Assembly: GCA_023014365.1 (NCBI GenBank)
Contig: JAEBUN010000022.1
Coordinates: forward strand, 682,001-746,000
Direction: 5' to 3'
DNA from: Lepiota brunneoincarnata
Lineage: Eukaryota; Basidiomycota; Agaricomycetes; Agaricales; Agaricaceae
Length of the DNA: 64,000 bases
Both the position numbers and the translations under genes were made by a program. Shown here in pieces: positions 35,030-46,879 of the stretch. Each line of letters begins with the position of its first letter. Position 1 is the first letter of the stretch. Under the pieces are notes generated by a model. That model was not told the DNA's origin. It searched no databases and saw only the letters and a program-made list of their open reading frames with translations.

Positions 35030-35180
35030 TGTGGGGACTCAGGTAGGCGCGCCCCTGAAATTAAAAGACGCGTCCAAATTCTGAGCACGTGACTGAGAGA
35101 AACGGAAAAAAAAAAACGACGCCGCCTTCCACGTCTTCCTTCTCTCCTCAGCACACAACCACCACCACCACCACCAATCG

Positions 35181-35661
35181 ATGGTATGCCCAAACCACAC
35201 TTGTCCTTGTCACAGCTCACGTTCTCCAGGCTGCCCAGGCAACGTTCAAGTCCATCAAGTCCGTCATCCCCCTCCTCGACCGCGTCCTTGTTCAGCGCTT
35301 CAAACCTGATACTGTCAGTAGTCGTCTCTGCCCTTCATCGACTGTATATTCTGACTCCGTTCTTTGCAGAAAACTGCCTCGGGTATCTTCCTCCCCAGCA
35401 CCGCCACCAACAACCCCCTCCCCGAGGCCACTGTCATCGCTGTCGGCCCTGGTGCCCGCGACAAGAATGGCAACGTCATCCCCCCGGACGTCAAGTCCGG
35501 TGACCGTGTTCTCCTTCCTGGATGGGGCGGAAACCCAATCAAGGTTGGCGAGGAGGTAAGCAGCACGCTTAACTCGTCAAACGCCCTGTTGATATGCCCG
35601 TGCTTTACAGGAGTACTACCTTTTCAAAGACTCGGAGATCCTCGCTAAGATTCAGGAGTGA
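35181..35661 (+). CDS. hsp10: Mitochondrial 10-kDa chaperonin (Hsp10), intact
   Basis: This is the co-chaperonin that caps Hsp60 in the mitochondrial matrix. Four coding exons were read: 35181-35183 (ATG alone), 35230-35313, 35370-35555 and 35611-35661, giving 107 residues, the normal family length. Exon 2 holds SVIPLLDRVLVQRFKPDT, exon 3 KTASGIFLP and VIAVGPGARD with the mobile-loop and roof segments, and exon 4 ends EYYLFKDSEILAKIQE. The 46-bp first intron separates the start codon from the rest. I chose this start because the upstream in-frame extension is low-complexity and because intron removal yields MAAQATFKSIKS, a fungal Hsp10-like N-terminus. All junctions are GT-AG and phase-consistent. 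It is the only clear housekeeping gene in the window. Confidence 0.95.
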
Positions 35662-36052
35662 GGTGTGCTACATGAGAGGTTTTGCACGAGGGGTTGATCA
35701 GGTCACGGATAGAGGCTTGGACTGTACTGCCAAAAGTTCGCTATAAGGAGCCTCTTAATGTGTCTGCCATACTAATTTGTTCCATTATTACTTATTCGTC
35801 CTGCATTACGTCCGCTACCACCACTCAGCACAATTACTAATCTTATACATTGCATTGTCCCGAGCTGAGAAAATAGCGGAACTGTTCTTTTCCGACGACA
35901 TCCAAGAATCCGCTGTGGATATTTCCCGGGTCATTTTCATGCCGTCCTGCGGCTCACACGTCTATTAGTCTCATCCATGTGCCTTGATCATTGCGCTCCT
36001 GCCAACACCGAGACTCGAGGTGTTGTGATTCACCACGACCTTCACGAACGAC
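35662..36052. other. hsp10 3' flank and MFS-A promoter region
   Basis: From about 35745 the sequence (AAGGAGCCTCTTAATG, TTGTTCCATTATT, CACTCAGCACAATTACTAATCTTA) is closely matched at 46623-46800 upstream of MFS-B. The duplicated promoter therefore begins less than 100 bp after the hsp10 stop. Confidence 0.6.
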
Positions 36053-38375
36053 ATGGACGAAAATTCTCCGACACCCTCTGTTACACTCGACAAGAACCCA
36101 CAGACCCATGATGTATCGAGTTCCCAGGGTCCTCCGCGAACCGAACAGTCAGACGAGCAGCCCGATGAGGGATACCACAAAAACTTTTTCAAGTCAGTGG
36201 TCATCGTCCTCGTGGTTACGTTCAGTATGGTCGTCAATGTGAGTATCATGAGGGCAATACGGGCTGACGTCTGGACTGATTAATTGTCGCTATAGGTAGG
36301 TAACAGCACATCCGTGGCGATATCACTACCAACGATAGGGAGGGACTTTGACGCCGACCCGTCGTTGCTTCAATGGATTATATCTGTGTACTCACTCAGT
36401 TCTGTGAGTCCTGCTTGACCTCCCTAGTCTAGCTGAGAACGAAGGTATTGATCCGCATCGGCGCTTGGCAGGGGTGCCTGCTTCTGGTGTGCGGAAGGCT
36501 AGCAGATTTGTACGGGCGCAAGAGGGCCTATCTGATCGGTACATTTATGCTAGCGGCGTTTACGCTAGGATGTAGTTTTGCAAATGGTACGTTGGAACAT
36601 TTGTTCGGCCGAGATGTGTTGATGAACAAATGGAGTTGCAGATATCATTACTTTGATCGTGCTACGGGGTGTTCAAGGGATTGGAGCGGCTGCTACCCTA
36701 CCTGCATCGGTATGCCCCGTTCTACTTCCCTGCTCTTGAGGTTAATTGGACGGACCAGTTGGGGATCCTCGCACATGCGTTTCCACCTTCAAGAGCACGA
36801 GCGTTCGCATTCGCTACTTTTGCTGCTGGTGCGCCTGTCGGAGCTGCTTTTGGCTCAGCGGTGGGTGGTGTATTGACGGAGAAGACCTCGTATGTTCTTT
36901 CCTCACTTCACGTACCTCAACTTGCCAAATCATATGACAAACAAACAGGAAAACATGGCGCTCGTCGTTTTACTTGTTCACGGCCGTCAACATCCTCTGC
37001 ATCATTGGCGGCCTGTCATGCATCGACAAAGATACTCCACATCCTAATGATGATCGAAATGTGGATTGGTTAGGCGCGCTGTTGGTCACTGCAGGCTTAG
37101 TGTTGATTATGTTTGTGCTCGGGGAGGGAGAGGTTGCGCCAAATGAATGGGCCACTGGATGTACGTCTTTTTCCATTGTCGGCTCATCTCGATACTCAAG
37201 AAAGAGGTAGACATTATTACGCTGTTGGTCGTCGGCGTTTCGCTCGTGGTCGCGTTCGTGTATTGGCAATGGTTCCTCGAAAAGATGCAGAATGAACGAC
37301 AAGGGGGACTTCAGAGGCTCCGGGCCCGCCAGGATGAACGCGACATTGTGAAGAGTAAGGGATCTGAAGAAGAAGAGGTAGAAGCGCAGGAGGTGCTGCC
37401 ACACGGAAGATTCGAGAGGTTCAAGGGGAGTCTACCACCGCCAATTATGAAGCTCTCTCTGTGGGGTCGCGCAAACGCAAGATTCGCAGCGGTGATGGCC
37501 ATAGCGTTTCTGACTTGGAGCTCGTTCACCGCTTGGACGTTTTGGGTCCAGGTTTGTCTCCTATATTTGACTCTTTCCTCCTTGCGCCAGAAACTGACAG
37601 TGAATGGGTTTGTAGCTTTATTTTCAAAACTACGTCGGTATCACCCCACTTCAAACTGTCGTCCGCCTGCTCCCTATGTTCATCACTGGGATGCTGTGCA
37701 ACGCTTTCGTAGGCGTCATGGCGAGTCATATGCCCATGCTCATCATTCTGAGTACGTATGCTCTCCCCATAACCTCAATCCCTCACAACGTCTCAATTAA
37801 TTCGCTAGCCTTGGGAACGCTTGGCACCTCACTTGCATGCGTCCTCTTTGCAGTCATTAACACAAAGGCAATTTACTGGGCGTACGCCTTCCCCGCGACA
37901 ATCACTTCCGTTCTGGGCGTGGATTTCGTGTATTCTGCCGGGACACTGTATATTGCCAAGATCGCACTACCACACGAACAGAGTTTAGCGGGGGCATCGT
38001 TCTCAACTATGGTTCAGGTGAGGTACCCCGCACTACAATTGAGCGCATTACACTCCCCAAGCTGACATACATCCTTTCTTTTCTCTGTAGCTGGGTACCT
38101 CAGCGGGGGTGACGATAACGACAGTCGTGTTCAACCGCGTCACTGCGGGCTTGGATTCGCATTCCTCGAATCCGGCCGTGGAGGGGGGGGAAGGTGGGGA
38201 TGTGATCCAGAGTTATAGAGCGGCGCAGTGGACGGCGTGTGCATTTGGGCTTGTTGGCGCGTTGCTTTCGGTCATATTTTTCCGGGGTGTGGGTGTGCCG
38301 GGGCATAAGGGGACAGAAGAAGTGAGGAGGGAGGGTACTGGTGTGTCACGCGTGCTGGAGGAAGGGAAGGAGTAG
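36053..38375 (+). CDS. MFS drug:H+ antiporter (DHA2-like), copy A, intact
   Basis: Ten exons were placed: 36053-36238, 36296-36403, 36472-36586, 36642-36709, 36759-36889, 36949-37160, 37211-37551, 37616-37751, 37809-38017 and 38091-38375. They total 596 codons without a stop, in agreeing phases. A hydrophilic N-terminus precedes the first membrane segment (VVIVLVVTFSMVVN). MFS motif A is GRLADLYGRKRAYLIG; motif C-like APVGAAFGSAVGG follows LGILAHAFPPSRARAFAF. The pattern and length fit 14-segment DHA2 exporters, close to the fungal Amf1/multidrug-like group. It is probably a plasma-membrane exporter of small organic compounds; the substrate is unknown. It heads a cluster of paralogues. Confidence 0.92.
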
Positions 38376-38674
38376 TGGAGAGCACGGGGAAGGGTGGAAG
38401 AGAAGCAACGGGTGAGAGTATGCAGGTTGACACTTGGTGGTTGTACGATCATTATAGATTTAATCGTTCGAGAGACCTCTCGTGTTTAGATTGTGTAGTG
38501 ATAGTTACAGGTAATAAATATCCTCACCGATTTACTATAACCATCGTATGGCTCTCTGTATCAATTGGATCCCACATATATGAGAACTACTGACTGGTAA
38601 AATCAGTACATTTTGTCGCTATATCATACATATCACATTATCAAACTGGGTTCCATGTCTGAGAGAGGTAGAGT

Positions 38675-40594
38675 TTACGAGTTCCTTTCTAGGGTAGTGC
38701 TGGTATCATCAACATCGCCGGTTCGGTTACTAGCCGGATGGTTGAATCGCAATGTCGAAAGCTGCCGGTCCGAAACGAGTGACTCTGTTATCTTGCAGTT
38801 CGCCTCGCGGATATTGATTATCAGCCGTGTCCCCTGGCCAGACATGTTAATCAGTGTGAGTAATCGGTCAGAGAAGAGAGCCTACACAGAAACAGTACAC
38901 GACCGCAAACCAACTAACAAGAGATTAGGTACTTCCAGATTGTGGAGATAAGTGACCCACGTAGTCCAATCCATTGTAGTAAAACTGGAAGCGAGAGGTG
39001 AGACCGAAGTCCCCAAGAAAATAAGCAAGGTTATGACTGTATAACAATATTGAACGAGATCCCCCTGGCGAACGGGAGAAATCCAGTGGTCTTACTAAAG
39101 ATTCTAGACTCTTACCTGTCAGCTGTCCTATATAACACCATGACAAGGAGGTGGACTCACGAAATGATAAACAGTGTTCCGTCACGGTAGAATGTATAGA
39201 TGATTGGTGTATATGTTTTCATATTGGCAATTCTTTCATGCAATGACATCCTCAAGACCTTGGCTTCTCTAAGGGCTTGACAGAATTTGACAACAGTCAA
39301 AAAAACCGAGATCACTAGACAGATAAGACCTTCTGTATGAGGTGTAAGTATGAGTATCAATACCTGAGCTTGCAAGCCGGAAAACACTTTTTGTCATCAG
39401 CATCACTACTGTTTTGTTGGTAAAACAAACATGCGATACTAACACAATTGCAGAGATCAGTTTGTTTAGCTTTGAGCTTGGGTAAGTATCGTCCACAAAA
39501 CACCCATGCAATGGTATCCCATCCGCCATATGCTTTTGAGCTGTAAAAGTGACCACAACATACTCCACTGTACCAGCCTGGTTTATCATAGATTCAGTAG
39601 TGTGATGCACCAAGGAGTAAGTAGACACACAAGGAATTCCACTGTGTCAAGCGTCAGCCGTGAATGCAAAGTGAGATACAACCATGAGTGAAGAACACAC
39701 GGGCCGTGATAAAAACAAGAATGGATGTAACTACCATAGATTAGAATCAGACTTCCAGTTAGAACTTACGACTGCTCACCTCTGAGGTCTCGAGCCCACA
39801 ATGCACGCAAGCGCAAAGCTAGCAACAAATTGAGCATGGTAAGTAAGACAACAGCCACTAGCCTGGAGGGAATTAGTCCATTTTCTCGGGCCTCTCCTGA
39901 TATATTCCATGTTGTGCACTTACGGCCCTGCAACCCAGCTATAGGCAATACAGCTATATTATAAAATATGTTAACTCGGAGCAAGAGCATACGAGCTGGA
40001 CGAGCTCCTACAACTGGTGGATGATCGGATATTCGTCATTAGGAGCAACAAAACTGATCACCATATTGACTCACAGAGGCAGGGGTATAGGTTCTCTGAT
40101 CAACTGGATAATGTGGCATTTCAGATATATTTGGTGGAAAAGGGATTTAATACCCACTGATGATACAAAGTCTGATCCCTGTCAGTTACCTTGACGGTGA
40201 AGAGAAGAATGAGATACTTACACCAAGAGCATGGGGATACATGTACGAAGGAAGGTGTAGATAACCCGGGTTGGTATCCATGGCCCGCTGTTTAAACATT
40301 AAGAGGTTATTATCATTGCCCATATATCCCTTAAGTGATTACCGATGTATATGGAGAACCTGGGTCACCTGAGTGGCTGAGAAGGGCAATGTAGTCCAAT
40401 GCTCACCTCCTGCGGAAGCATGTAAAGGGAATCATACATCAATATAGTAATTGCTGTACCTGACAGAACACTGCGTTAGTTCTTCCATACCCTGTCCATG
40501 ACAGCAACAGAGGTATACAGTCAAGGTAAACATTGGCTTGCATGATTTTGAGGTCACCGATGAAGTCATCCACTGTGAGTCCGAAGTCGGACAT
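38675..40594 (-). pseudogene. DUF6533 membrane protein, copy 1, probable nonsense
   Basis: The start MSDFGLTVDDFIGDLKI is at 40594. After intron 1 the next exon gives TAITILMYDSLYMLPQE, the DUF6533 signature of a first membrane helix followed by a Leu-Pro-x-Glu turn. Later exons give GPWIPTRVIYTFLR, LNLLLALRLRALWARD, FYRDGTLFIIS and finally SGQGTRLIINIREAN, all in the order of basidiomycete DUF6533 proteins (about seven membrane segments, function unknown). In the last exon a TAG at 38882-38884 replaces the TAC of copy 2, removing roughly the last 70 residues, including the conserved RLIIN-REA tail. Internal exon limits are approximate. Confidence 0.65.
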
Positions 40595-42409
40595 TTTCTG
40601 TGGTGGCGTGGTGGCTAATAGCGTAGGGGATTTGTTGGATCTTGTCACCCTCATTCACTAAATACTCGACTTCAAATACACCATTGCCGATATTTTAGCT
40701 TTGAGGACCTGAGACAGATATTTGATGCTATACTCCTAAATCAACTTTTGCCAGGGATGACGATTGATGGTACTACAACATTAAGGCTATGTAACAGAGC
40801 GAGTGGGCTCGTTTAGCTATCTCTCTTCAGTTCTAGCAGGCCAGAGCCTGCTAGTGTCCCGGTGGCTTGGACCTGGTTTCGCCATGGCAGCAGAGTATTG
40901 GTGTGTATGAGCATTGCATTCTGGCTGATTTGATGAGGTAGAGTATTGCATAGTGTGCCACACCTGGTCAGTCAACTCACTTGACAACTTTGTTTTATTA
41001 ATCTCCATACCCGCAGAAATTAAGGTTCACGGATTGGATGTTTCAGACGATGGCCAACTGCCTCAGACGTTGAATTCGCTGCTCACTGCTGAAGATGGTT
41101 GTGGCAGCTCCTCTTCTCGACCTCTCTATTGGCCCATCCATCCATCACGAACAGACTCCAGACTCGATCCATTCACACTAAGATCATATCTCATCCTTCG
41201 CCTATGGTCGTTCTAATTTTGTTTGAGTCCCGTTTTGATTCAAGTTGTGACCCCGGCTCACTTCCACCATTCTGTCACTATATCATCTCCGGCGCAGCGC
41301 GCTTGCTGGTACTACCTCATTGGCAAGCCCGTCCGGCAGGGTTTGACCTCCGCTTCTCATAGATTCAGACCGGATCTGAGGCATGAGGATCAAGCCTGTT
41401 TTCAGACTTCTATCGGACTCGGACTCAATGCAGGCGCAATCGAGTAGGAACCAACACGTTACTGGCTCGACCATGCTCCCACTTCGGCATCACCACCAAG
41501 ATCTTGGACTTTCATCAAACTACCATCACTTCATTATCTGGAAATTACTAGTGTCATTTTTCTCCTTCAGGCTGTCTAGATATATTCAGGGCACCACCTA
41601 TGTATGCTAAATGTGAGTGGGTAGTGGCCGCAATAGCCTACTTCTTTGCGTGGCAGCACGGCCAGATGTCCTGTAAGCTCCTCCACGCTTCCGCCTCATG
41701 AGTCACATTTGACCATAAAAAGCCCTCTGTAACCGCTGGAGGCCGGACCTTGGCTGGCGTCGCGTGTCCTCATTGGGCAGGGCCATAATTCTCACTGGGG
41801 AGGCCTACCCTCGATTAGCGCTTCATCATTGCCACGGGCTCTTCTGGCCTCCTTGCCGGGAATGTGGCTCGGTTACTATGTATGTATATCCGTATCATAA
41901 TGGGTCACAGATCCCAACGTGGCGTCGCGCTCGCATATCAGGTGATGTTACCTCTGACGAGACAGGATCTATGTTCGCTGGATGGTATATTGTGGATTAT
42001 GACTGGGGAGAATGAGAGGAAGGGTGAGGGTAAAAGGAATGTCATCTGCGTGGAGGTTGATAACTTTTGATCTAGGGTGATTGTAAGAATTTTACATGGG
42101 CAGATCTCTTAGAAACGCTTCTAAATGTGTTCGTAGCGGTCTTGGAGGCCATGGGTCTCAGTAGGCAGCTATATGGCACTAGGATGGTCAGTGTAATAGG
42201 TATAGTAGTGAGTCCCTTTGATAGATCCGGTTGCCGGAGTTGCAACTATGATCAAAGCCCAAGCTTTTCCAGCCGGCTAGATCTCATTGCAGCCGAATTG
42301 ATCATTAATTCGATTTAAGCGGGCTATCTAGTCCACTCGTGAGAGAGCACTTTGAGAGCATGTGGGTTCGGGACTGAGCGTTGAACTCCCATTCTCTTCT
42401 CATTGTTTG
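40595..42409. other. Intergenic block duplicated at 57968-59690
   Basis: No gene is recognised. The sequence is closely matched at 57968-59690. A sub-block at about 41270-41540 (CATCTCCGGCGCAGC, then GCAGGCGCAATCGAGT) also recurs in weaker form at about 44580-44780, 58735-58990 and 60830-61050, so it belongs to the repeating MFS unit. Short plus-strand frames here have no recognisable product. Confidence 0.55.
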
Positions 42410-44370
42410 ATAATTGGAACGTGCTGATGAACGAGTTGCAGTGCAGATGTCACACCTTGATCGCTTTTATGGGGTGATTCCAGGGCCTGACCTACATCAC
42501 TATGTCCCTGGCCTTTTTGTTCGGTGCTGCTAATTATATCCTTCTTTGTAGACAGTTGGGAGACGCGCTCTGCCGTCAAGAGTGCGCGCGCTTTGCATCT
42601 ACTACACTTTGTCGAAGTACCGAGCCGTCCAGCTCGATGTGTTTAATTCTTTTCTTGCCTATTTCATATTGCCCATGGTCACCGTAGGTACTTCATTATG
42701 GACTCTTTTATATTCCCGCTAGCAACGACGATCGAGTTACATTACTTGGTAAACAACCGTACACATTCTCGTCGTATTTAGGTAGTGGTCCGAGCACCTG
42801 CGGACCCCAGTTTTCTATACTGGGTCCCAGTGATCCCAATTTACATATTGTGTCTCGAGATATACGTCTGCGCAAATATCCTATCATCACACTTGCGGTT
42901 GGTGCATCTGCCGGTAGCCGTCGGCTTTGGCATGGACTAGGCCCCGGTATTGATGGGGAAGGCTACGCACATCCTTTCCCCTTATCGCTCGAATTTTTAC
43001 GACAAAAACAAGATGCGGTTCACTGTTTCACTTGTTCACATCCTCTGCTTCATTGGCAGTCTATCGTACATCGACAAAGATGTTCTGCATCCACAACACG
43101 CCTTACCTCTTGGGAAGACAGCTAGCAAGTCGAAACATGTCGAGTTATTATGGGCAGTAGGATAGGAAACAGTGGGAAGATGGGGGAGTGAACAGGGGGA
43201 GAAACGACTTACAGTGGATCAGGGACCAGAAACGCAGAGTAGAAGGCAGAATCACTCATTTGACTATTTTCTTTTCCAATCAATCAAGCGCACTAGGTGG
43301 AATACCCACCCCGGTACCCGGAGAATGGGGTGGAACTCCTCTGAAATCTGGCAGGATGTGGGACGCGCCCGTTAGCGAGTTGGCCAGTACACCAACTATG
43401 CAGGAGACTGACAGCTGGAAGCTTTGGCGATCATGCTGGTGGTACAAGCGAGGGACCCTGGCGACAGGCAGGGGCAACGGTCTGTGCGATGGGCTGATGA
43501 GAGGGTTATGTATCGGGGTACTTTAGGTGTAGCCTCCCTCAACGGACTGCGTTCGAGCACCGGTGAATAGGTAGTGTAGACACTGCCCGCGGATCTTGGG
43601 TGCCTCCTTACCCCATAACCGCGTCTGGTTCTTCCAGAATAAAATGATCTTAAAAAAAAAAAAAAAGCATCCACAACACGACCAAACGGTGGATTGATTA
43701 AGCACATCGTTGGCTACTGTGGGCTTGGGTTTGATGTTCGTGCTGGGGAAGGGAGAGGTTGTGTCGAACGGGTGGGCAACTGCATGTATGTGTCTGCATT
43801 TTCCGCTCGTTTGAGTGCTCAAGGGAAGTTGTAGATCTCATTTTACTACTGGTCTTTGACATGTCGGTCGTGGTTGTGCTCGCGTGTTGGTAGTGATTCC
43901 TTGAGAAGATGCGGAACGGACGACGCTTCGGGAGTCCGAACAACACCGGGGCAGGAAGGCATGAAGGCTCAAAGGTGTGGAGAGGAGCCAAGGGTTGCAA
44001 CCACTTGGAAGACTCGAGAAATTCGAAGGGGACCCGCCACTGTCGGCTATCTGAAGGTCACCCTGTGGGATCGCACAATCGTGAGGTTGGCCGCGGCGGG
44101 GCTATGGCGTTTTTGGCTTGGATTCACCACTTGGAGGTTTTGATGCAGGACCCATGTTTGCCTTCCTTACTCTCTTTTGCTTCTGAGCGCCAGAAACCGA
44201 GAAAGAATGAGTTTGCAGCTGTTTTCTGATGCCACATAGGCGCCAATCCCCTCCAAACCAACGTTCACCTATTGCCATCACCTTGGATATGTATACCTCC
44301 ACCTACCTCCCTCGCAACAGCACCTCAGCGAGCCATTAGCTCTGGGAATATTTGGTGTACCATTGGCTAC
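42410..44370 (+). pseudogene. MFS transporter remnant D1, interrupted
   Basis: A decayed relative of MFS-A/B. Alignable pieces include the exon-4 start (GTTGCAGTGCAGATGTCACACC, 42437), the exon-5/6 region (42890-43085, including SLSYIDKDVLHP-like coding), the VDW-L / VLGKGEVVSNGW segment (43690-43790), the lysine-rich loop (43900-44040) and the exon-7/8 region (44055-44260). A poly(A)-tailed insertion (43101-43666) splits it. Stops and indels are everywhere. The same remnant without the insertion is at 59690-60620. Confidence 0.75.
43101..43666 (+). mobile_element. Poly(A)-tailed retro-insertion with 14-bp target duplication
   Basis: Both sides carry an exact GCATCCACAACACG (43087-43100 and 43667-43680). 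The 566-bp insert ends in 15 A residues (43652-43666), preceded by AATAAA (43638-43643), the classical polyadenylation signal. It contains an open frame 43188-43526 without a recognised domain. This is the hallmark of target-primed reverse transcription: a LINE 3' fragment, a SINE, or a processed mRNA copy. A GTTCGAGCACC near 43550 vaguely resembles a tRNA B box, but no A box is convincing. Confidence 0.85.
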
Positions 44371-44879
44371 TTTTTATCCACCATCTCTCTATTCGGGACT
44401 CGGTTGTTTGAAACTGAGCTGTGCCTCGTGCTTTTCTCACTATGCACCGTGTGAATTATATTATATTTGATCTTCCGACTGGTTCTTTGTTCTTTGTTAA
44501 GCTAAGTCTATAACTACCCCCCACATCATTGAACTCCATGCTCATTGTCCACCTCACCTCCCACCGCCTTATTGTTCCTCTATCATCTCCGGCGCGACTC
44601 GCTGTCGCCACCTCGCTGACAACGTCTCGTAGGGTTCGGAATGGCAAGCTTCCTCACTGATTTCAGATCGGATCAGGTCCACTTACACCCTTCCATCAGA
44701 TGCAATGCAGGTGTGATCGAGTGCGAACTAACACACTTCCCGGCGGCCAGACCGCATATTCACTCCAGATTCACTACCGGAATGTTGGACTTTCCTCACA
44801 CCTATCCACCCGCCCCGGTACTGAGTTCCTCGCTTGACTATTATCCATTCCCTACCTCTTGCTTACCCGAGCTCAAAAT
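44371..44879. other. Intergenic repeat unit, no gene recognised
   Basis: This matches 60620-61130 through its length, and its centre (about 44580-44780) is a diverged copy of 41270-41540. The plus-strand frame 44641-44883 has no recognisable product. Confidence 0.5.
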
Positions 44880-45760
44880 ATAGGTCTTGCCCGCATCGGT
44901 ACATCCGTGCCCCTGTCCTTGTTGTCGACCTATGCTAGAGTTGGTTCTCTTTGGGGGGTTCGGGTTCGCGCACCTGCATTCTCACTGTCAAGAGCACACA
45001 CGCTCATGTTTGCGACATTTCTTACTAGTATACCTGTCGGATCTGCATTTGTCTCAGTTGTGGGTGGGATATCGAGGGAGGGGACCATTTATGTCCTTTC
45101 CCCTCATCCCTCCAATCCGGGCCATAATGCAAAAGAAAAAAATAGAAAAATGTCGTGCTCATCGTTCTACCCATTCACCATCAGCATGCTCTGCTTCATC
45201 CACAGTCAATTACACACAGAAAACGATATTCTCCATCCAGAAAACGACGGAGACGTGGATCAGCTAGGTGCGAAGTTGGTTGTTACAGGCTTGGATTTGG
45301 TGGGGCAACTACGTCGGGTGGGTAGGTGACTGGATGTATGTGCCCGTGATCTTCCGTTCGTTTGAGTGCTCAAGTGTAATGCAAACATCATTGAACCGTT
45401 AGCTTTAGAACTTTACTTGTGGTCGTATTACTGTATCGACAGAAGTTCCTTGAAAAGACGCAGAAGAAGGCCAAAAGAAGCTTTAAAATACCACGAACGC
45501 AAGAGGGTAAAGGCTCAAGTATCGAGAGGGAAGGAGGTAGGTCACCCCACGGTGCAGATCCGAGATTCCTAACGGTAACAGCTCCAGGATTTTCGACGTG
45601 GTGCCCGTTTGGACGTTTTGGCTACAGGTTTGTCCTGCGCGTTATCTCCTTCCTGGCATCAGAAGTTGATGCAGATGGCTAGTGGGTTCGTAGCTGTATT
45701 TCCAAACAGGAATTCGGAATACCCACTTTAGTCCAAACCCACCGGGTCACATGGTGACTA
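44880..45760 (+). pseudogene. MFS transporter remnant D2
   Basis: The remnant begins near the exon-5 equivalent. RVRAPAFSLSRAHTLMFATF and VGSAFVSVVGGISREGT correspond to the SRARAFAFATF...VGG segment of the intact copies. The exon-6 equivalent (FYPFTISMLCFI...DVDQLGAKLVVTG) and the basic loop (45460-45530) follow, and it fades out around 45760. It is 5'-truncated, with frame changes. Its duplicate is at 61130-61800. Confidence 0.7.
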
Positions 45761-46879
45761 TTCTTAATTCGGTGGTCGCACGGCCTGCGGGGTCTGTGGT
45801 GGTTTGGGTCGGATAGGTTTCCTAGTCCTCAATTGGTCGAAGGCGAGTATGACGCATTGTTGTCGATTCATTATGGAGGCTCTCCATTACCATCTCACTT
45901 GAATCCAACAAAGATTTTTGGGTACACAGGGCGCGAACCATAGTGATATGATATCAAGGCTCACTGCAGATTTTGGATTGGGAACTCTGATTCAAGTAAG
46001 GAGGAGTTCACGGTGGAGGGAATGTGACATGTCTGGGTAAGTGTACTTGGCTAGTAATTCAAGTCACATCTAGACACTCCGGTTCTACGTCAGGGTGATT
46101 CCCTGGAGTATCCGCCTCCCAAACTAAAGAGCAGACTGTCCATTTCACTTCTACGTCTCTACTTCATAGTCTCGGGCACTCATGTGTAGCAATTGTCGCG
46201 GCTAAAAGAACATCAGGTCGAACGTTGATGCATGACACGCGGTTATCTAAAGCACATGTGTGAGCTCAACCCCAATTCCCTTAAGTTCCGAAGTGTGATG
46301 AACAGATGACCAGATGTTCAGATATTCGACGCTTTGATCGTGTCATGAGGTGCTACTTACCAGCTGCCGGCTTATGATTCTTGCAAACAACAAGGCTGCC
46401 AAGTGGTCACAACCGCATCTGCCGTACTAACTGGTGGGCGTCCCCGTTTTGTAAGTACTCCGGCCTGGCAACTATAGGTAACCGTCCTGATTTCCTGTCC
46501 GTGGGCTAGAATCCTCATTACCGTGACCCTGCAGGTGTGTGGTGCAGAGCTTTGTCAGTCGATCCCTCCCCTGCCAGTGTCGCTATGCCCATATAGAAGT
46601 ATCGCGCCAATCATACATCAACAAGGAGCCTTTGAATGCGTCTGGGCTGCTAATTTGAATTTGTTCCATTATTGCCACTCAGCACAATTACTAATCTTAC
46701 ATGTCCATTGCGTTATATCGAGCTGAGTAAGTAGCCGGAGGATTTCTTGTCCGACAATACCTAAGCGAGAATTTTCGGGTCATTTCCGTGCCGTCTTTGC
46801 TTTAAGAACTGACCCTTTGTCAACATTGCACCTCAAGGTGCCCGTGATTCGGATTTCCACCACGACTTTCACAAACGAC
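45761..46879. other. Upstream region of MFS-B
   Basis: A short stretch at about 46275-46370 (GATGAACAGATGACCAGATG, then GCTTTGATCGTGTCATGAGG) resembles the intron-3/exon-4 boundary of the MFS genes, so another fragment lies here. From 46623 the sequence is the duplicated promoter also seen before MFS-A. Nothing else was recognised. Confidence 0.5.

Noticed and set aside
43530..43570. tRNA gene or tRNA-derived SINE head
   Set aside because: GTTCGAGCACC resembles a B box, but no A box, cloverleaf or acceptor stem could be drawn, and it lies near the 3' end of the insert.
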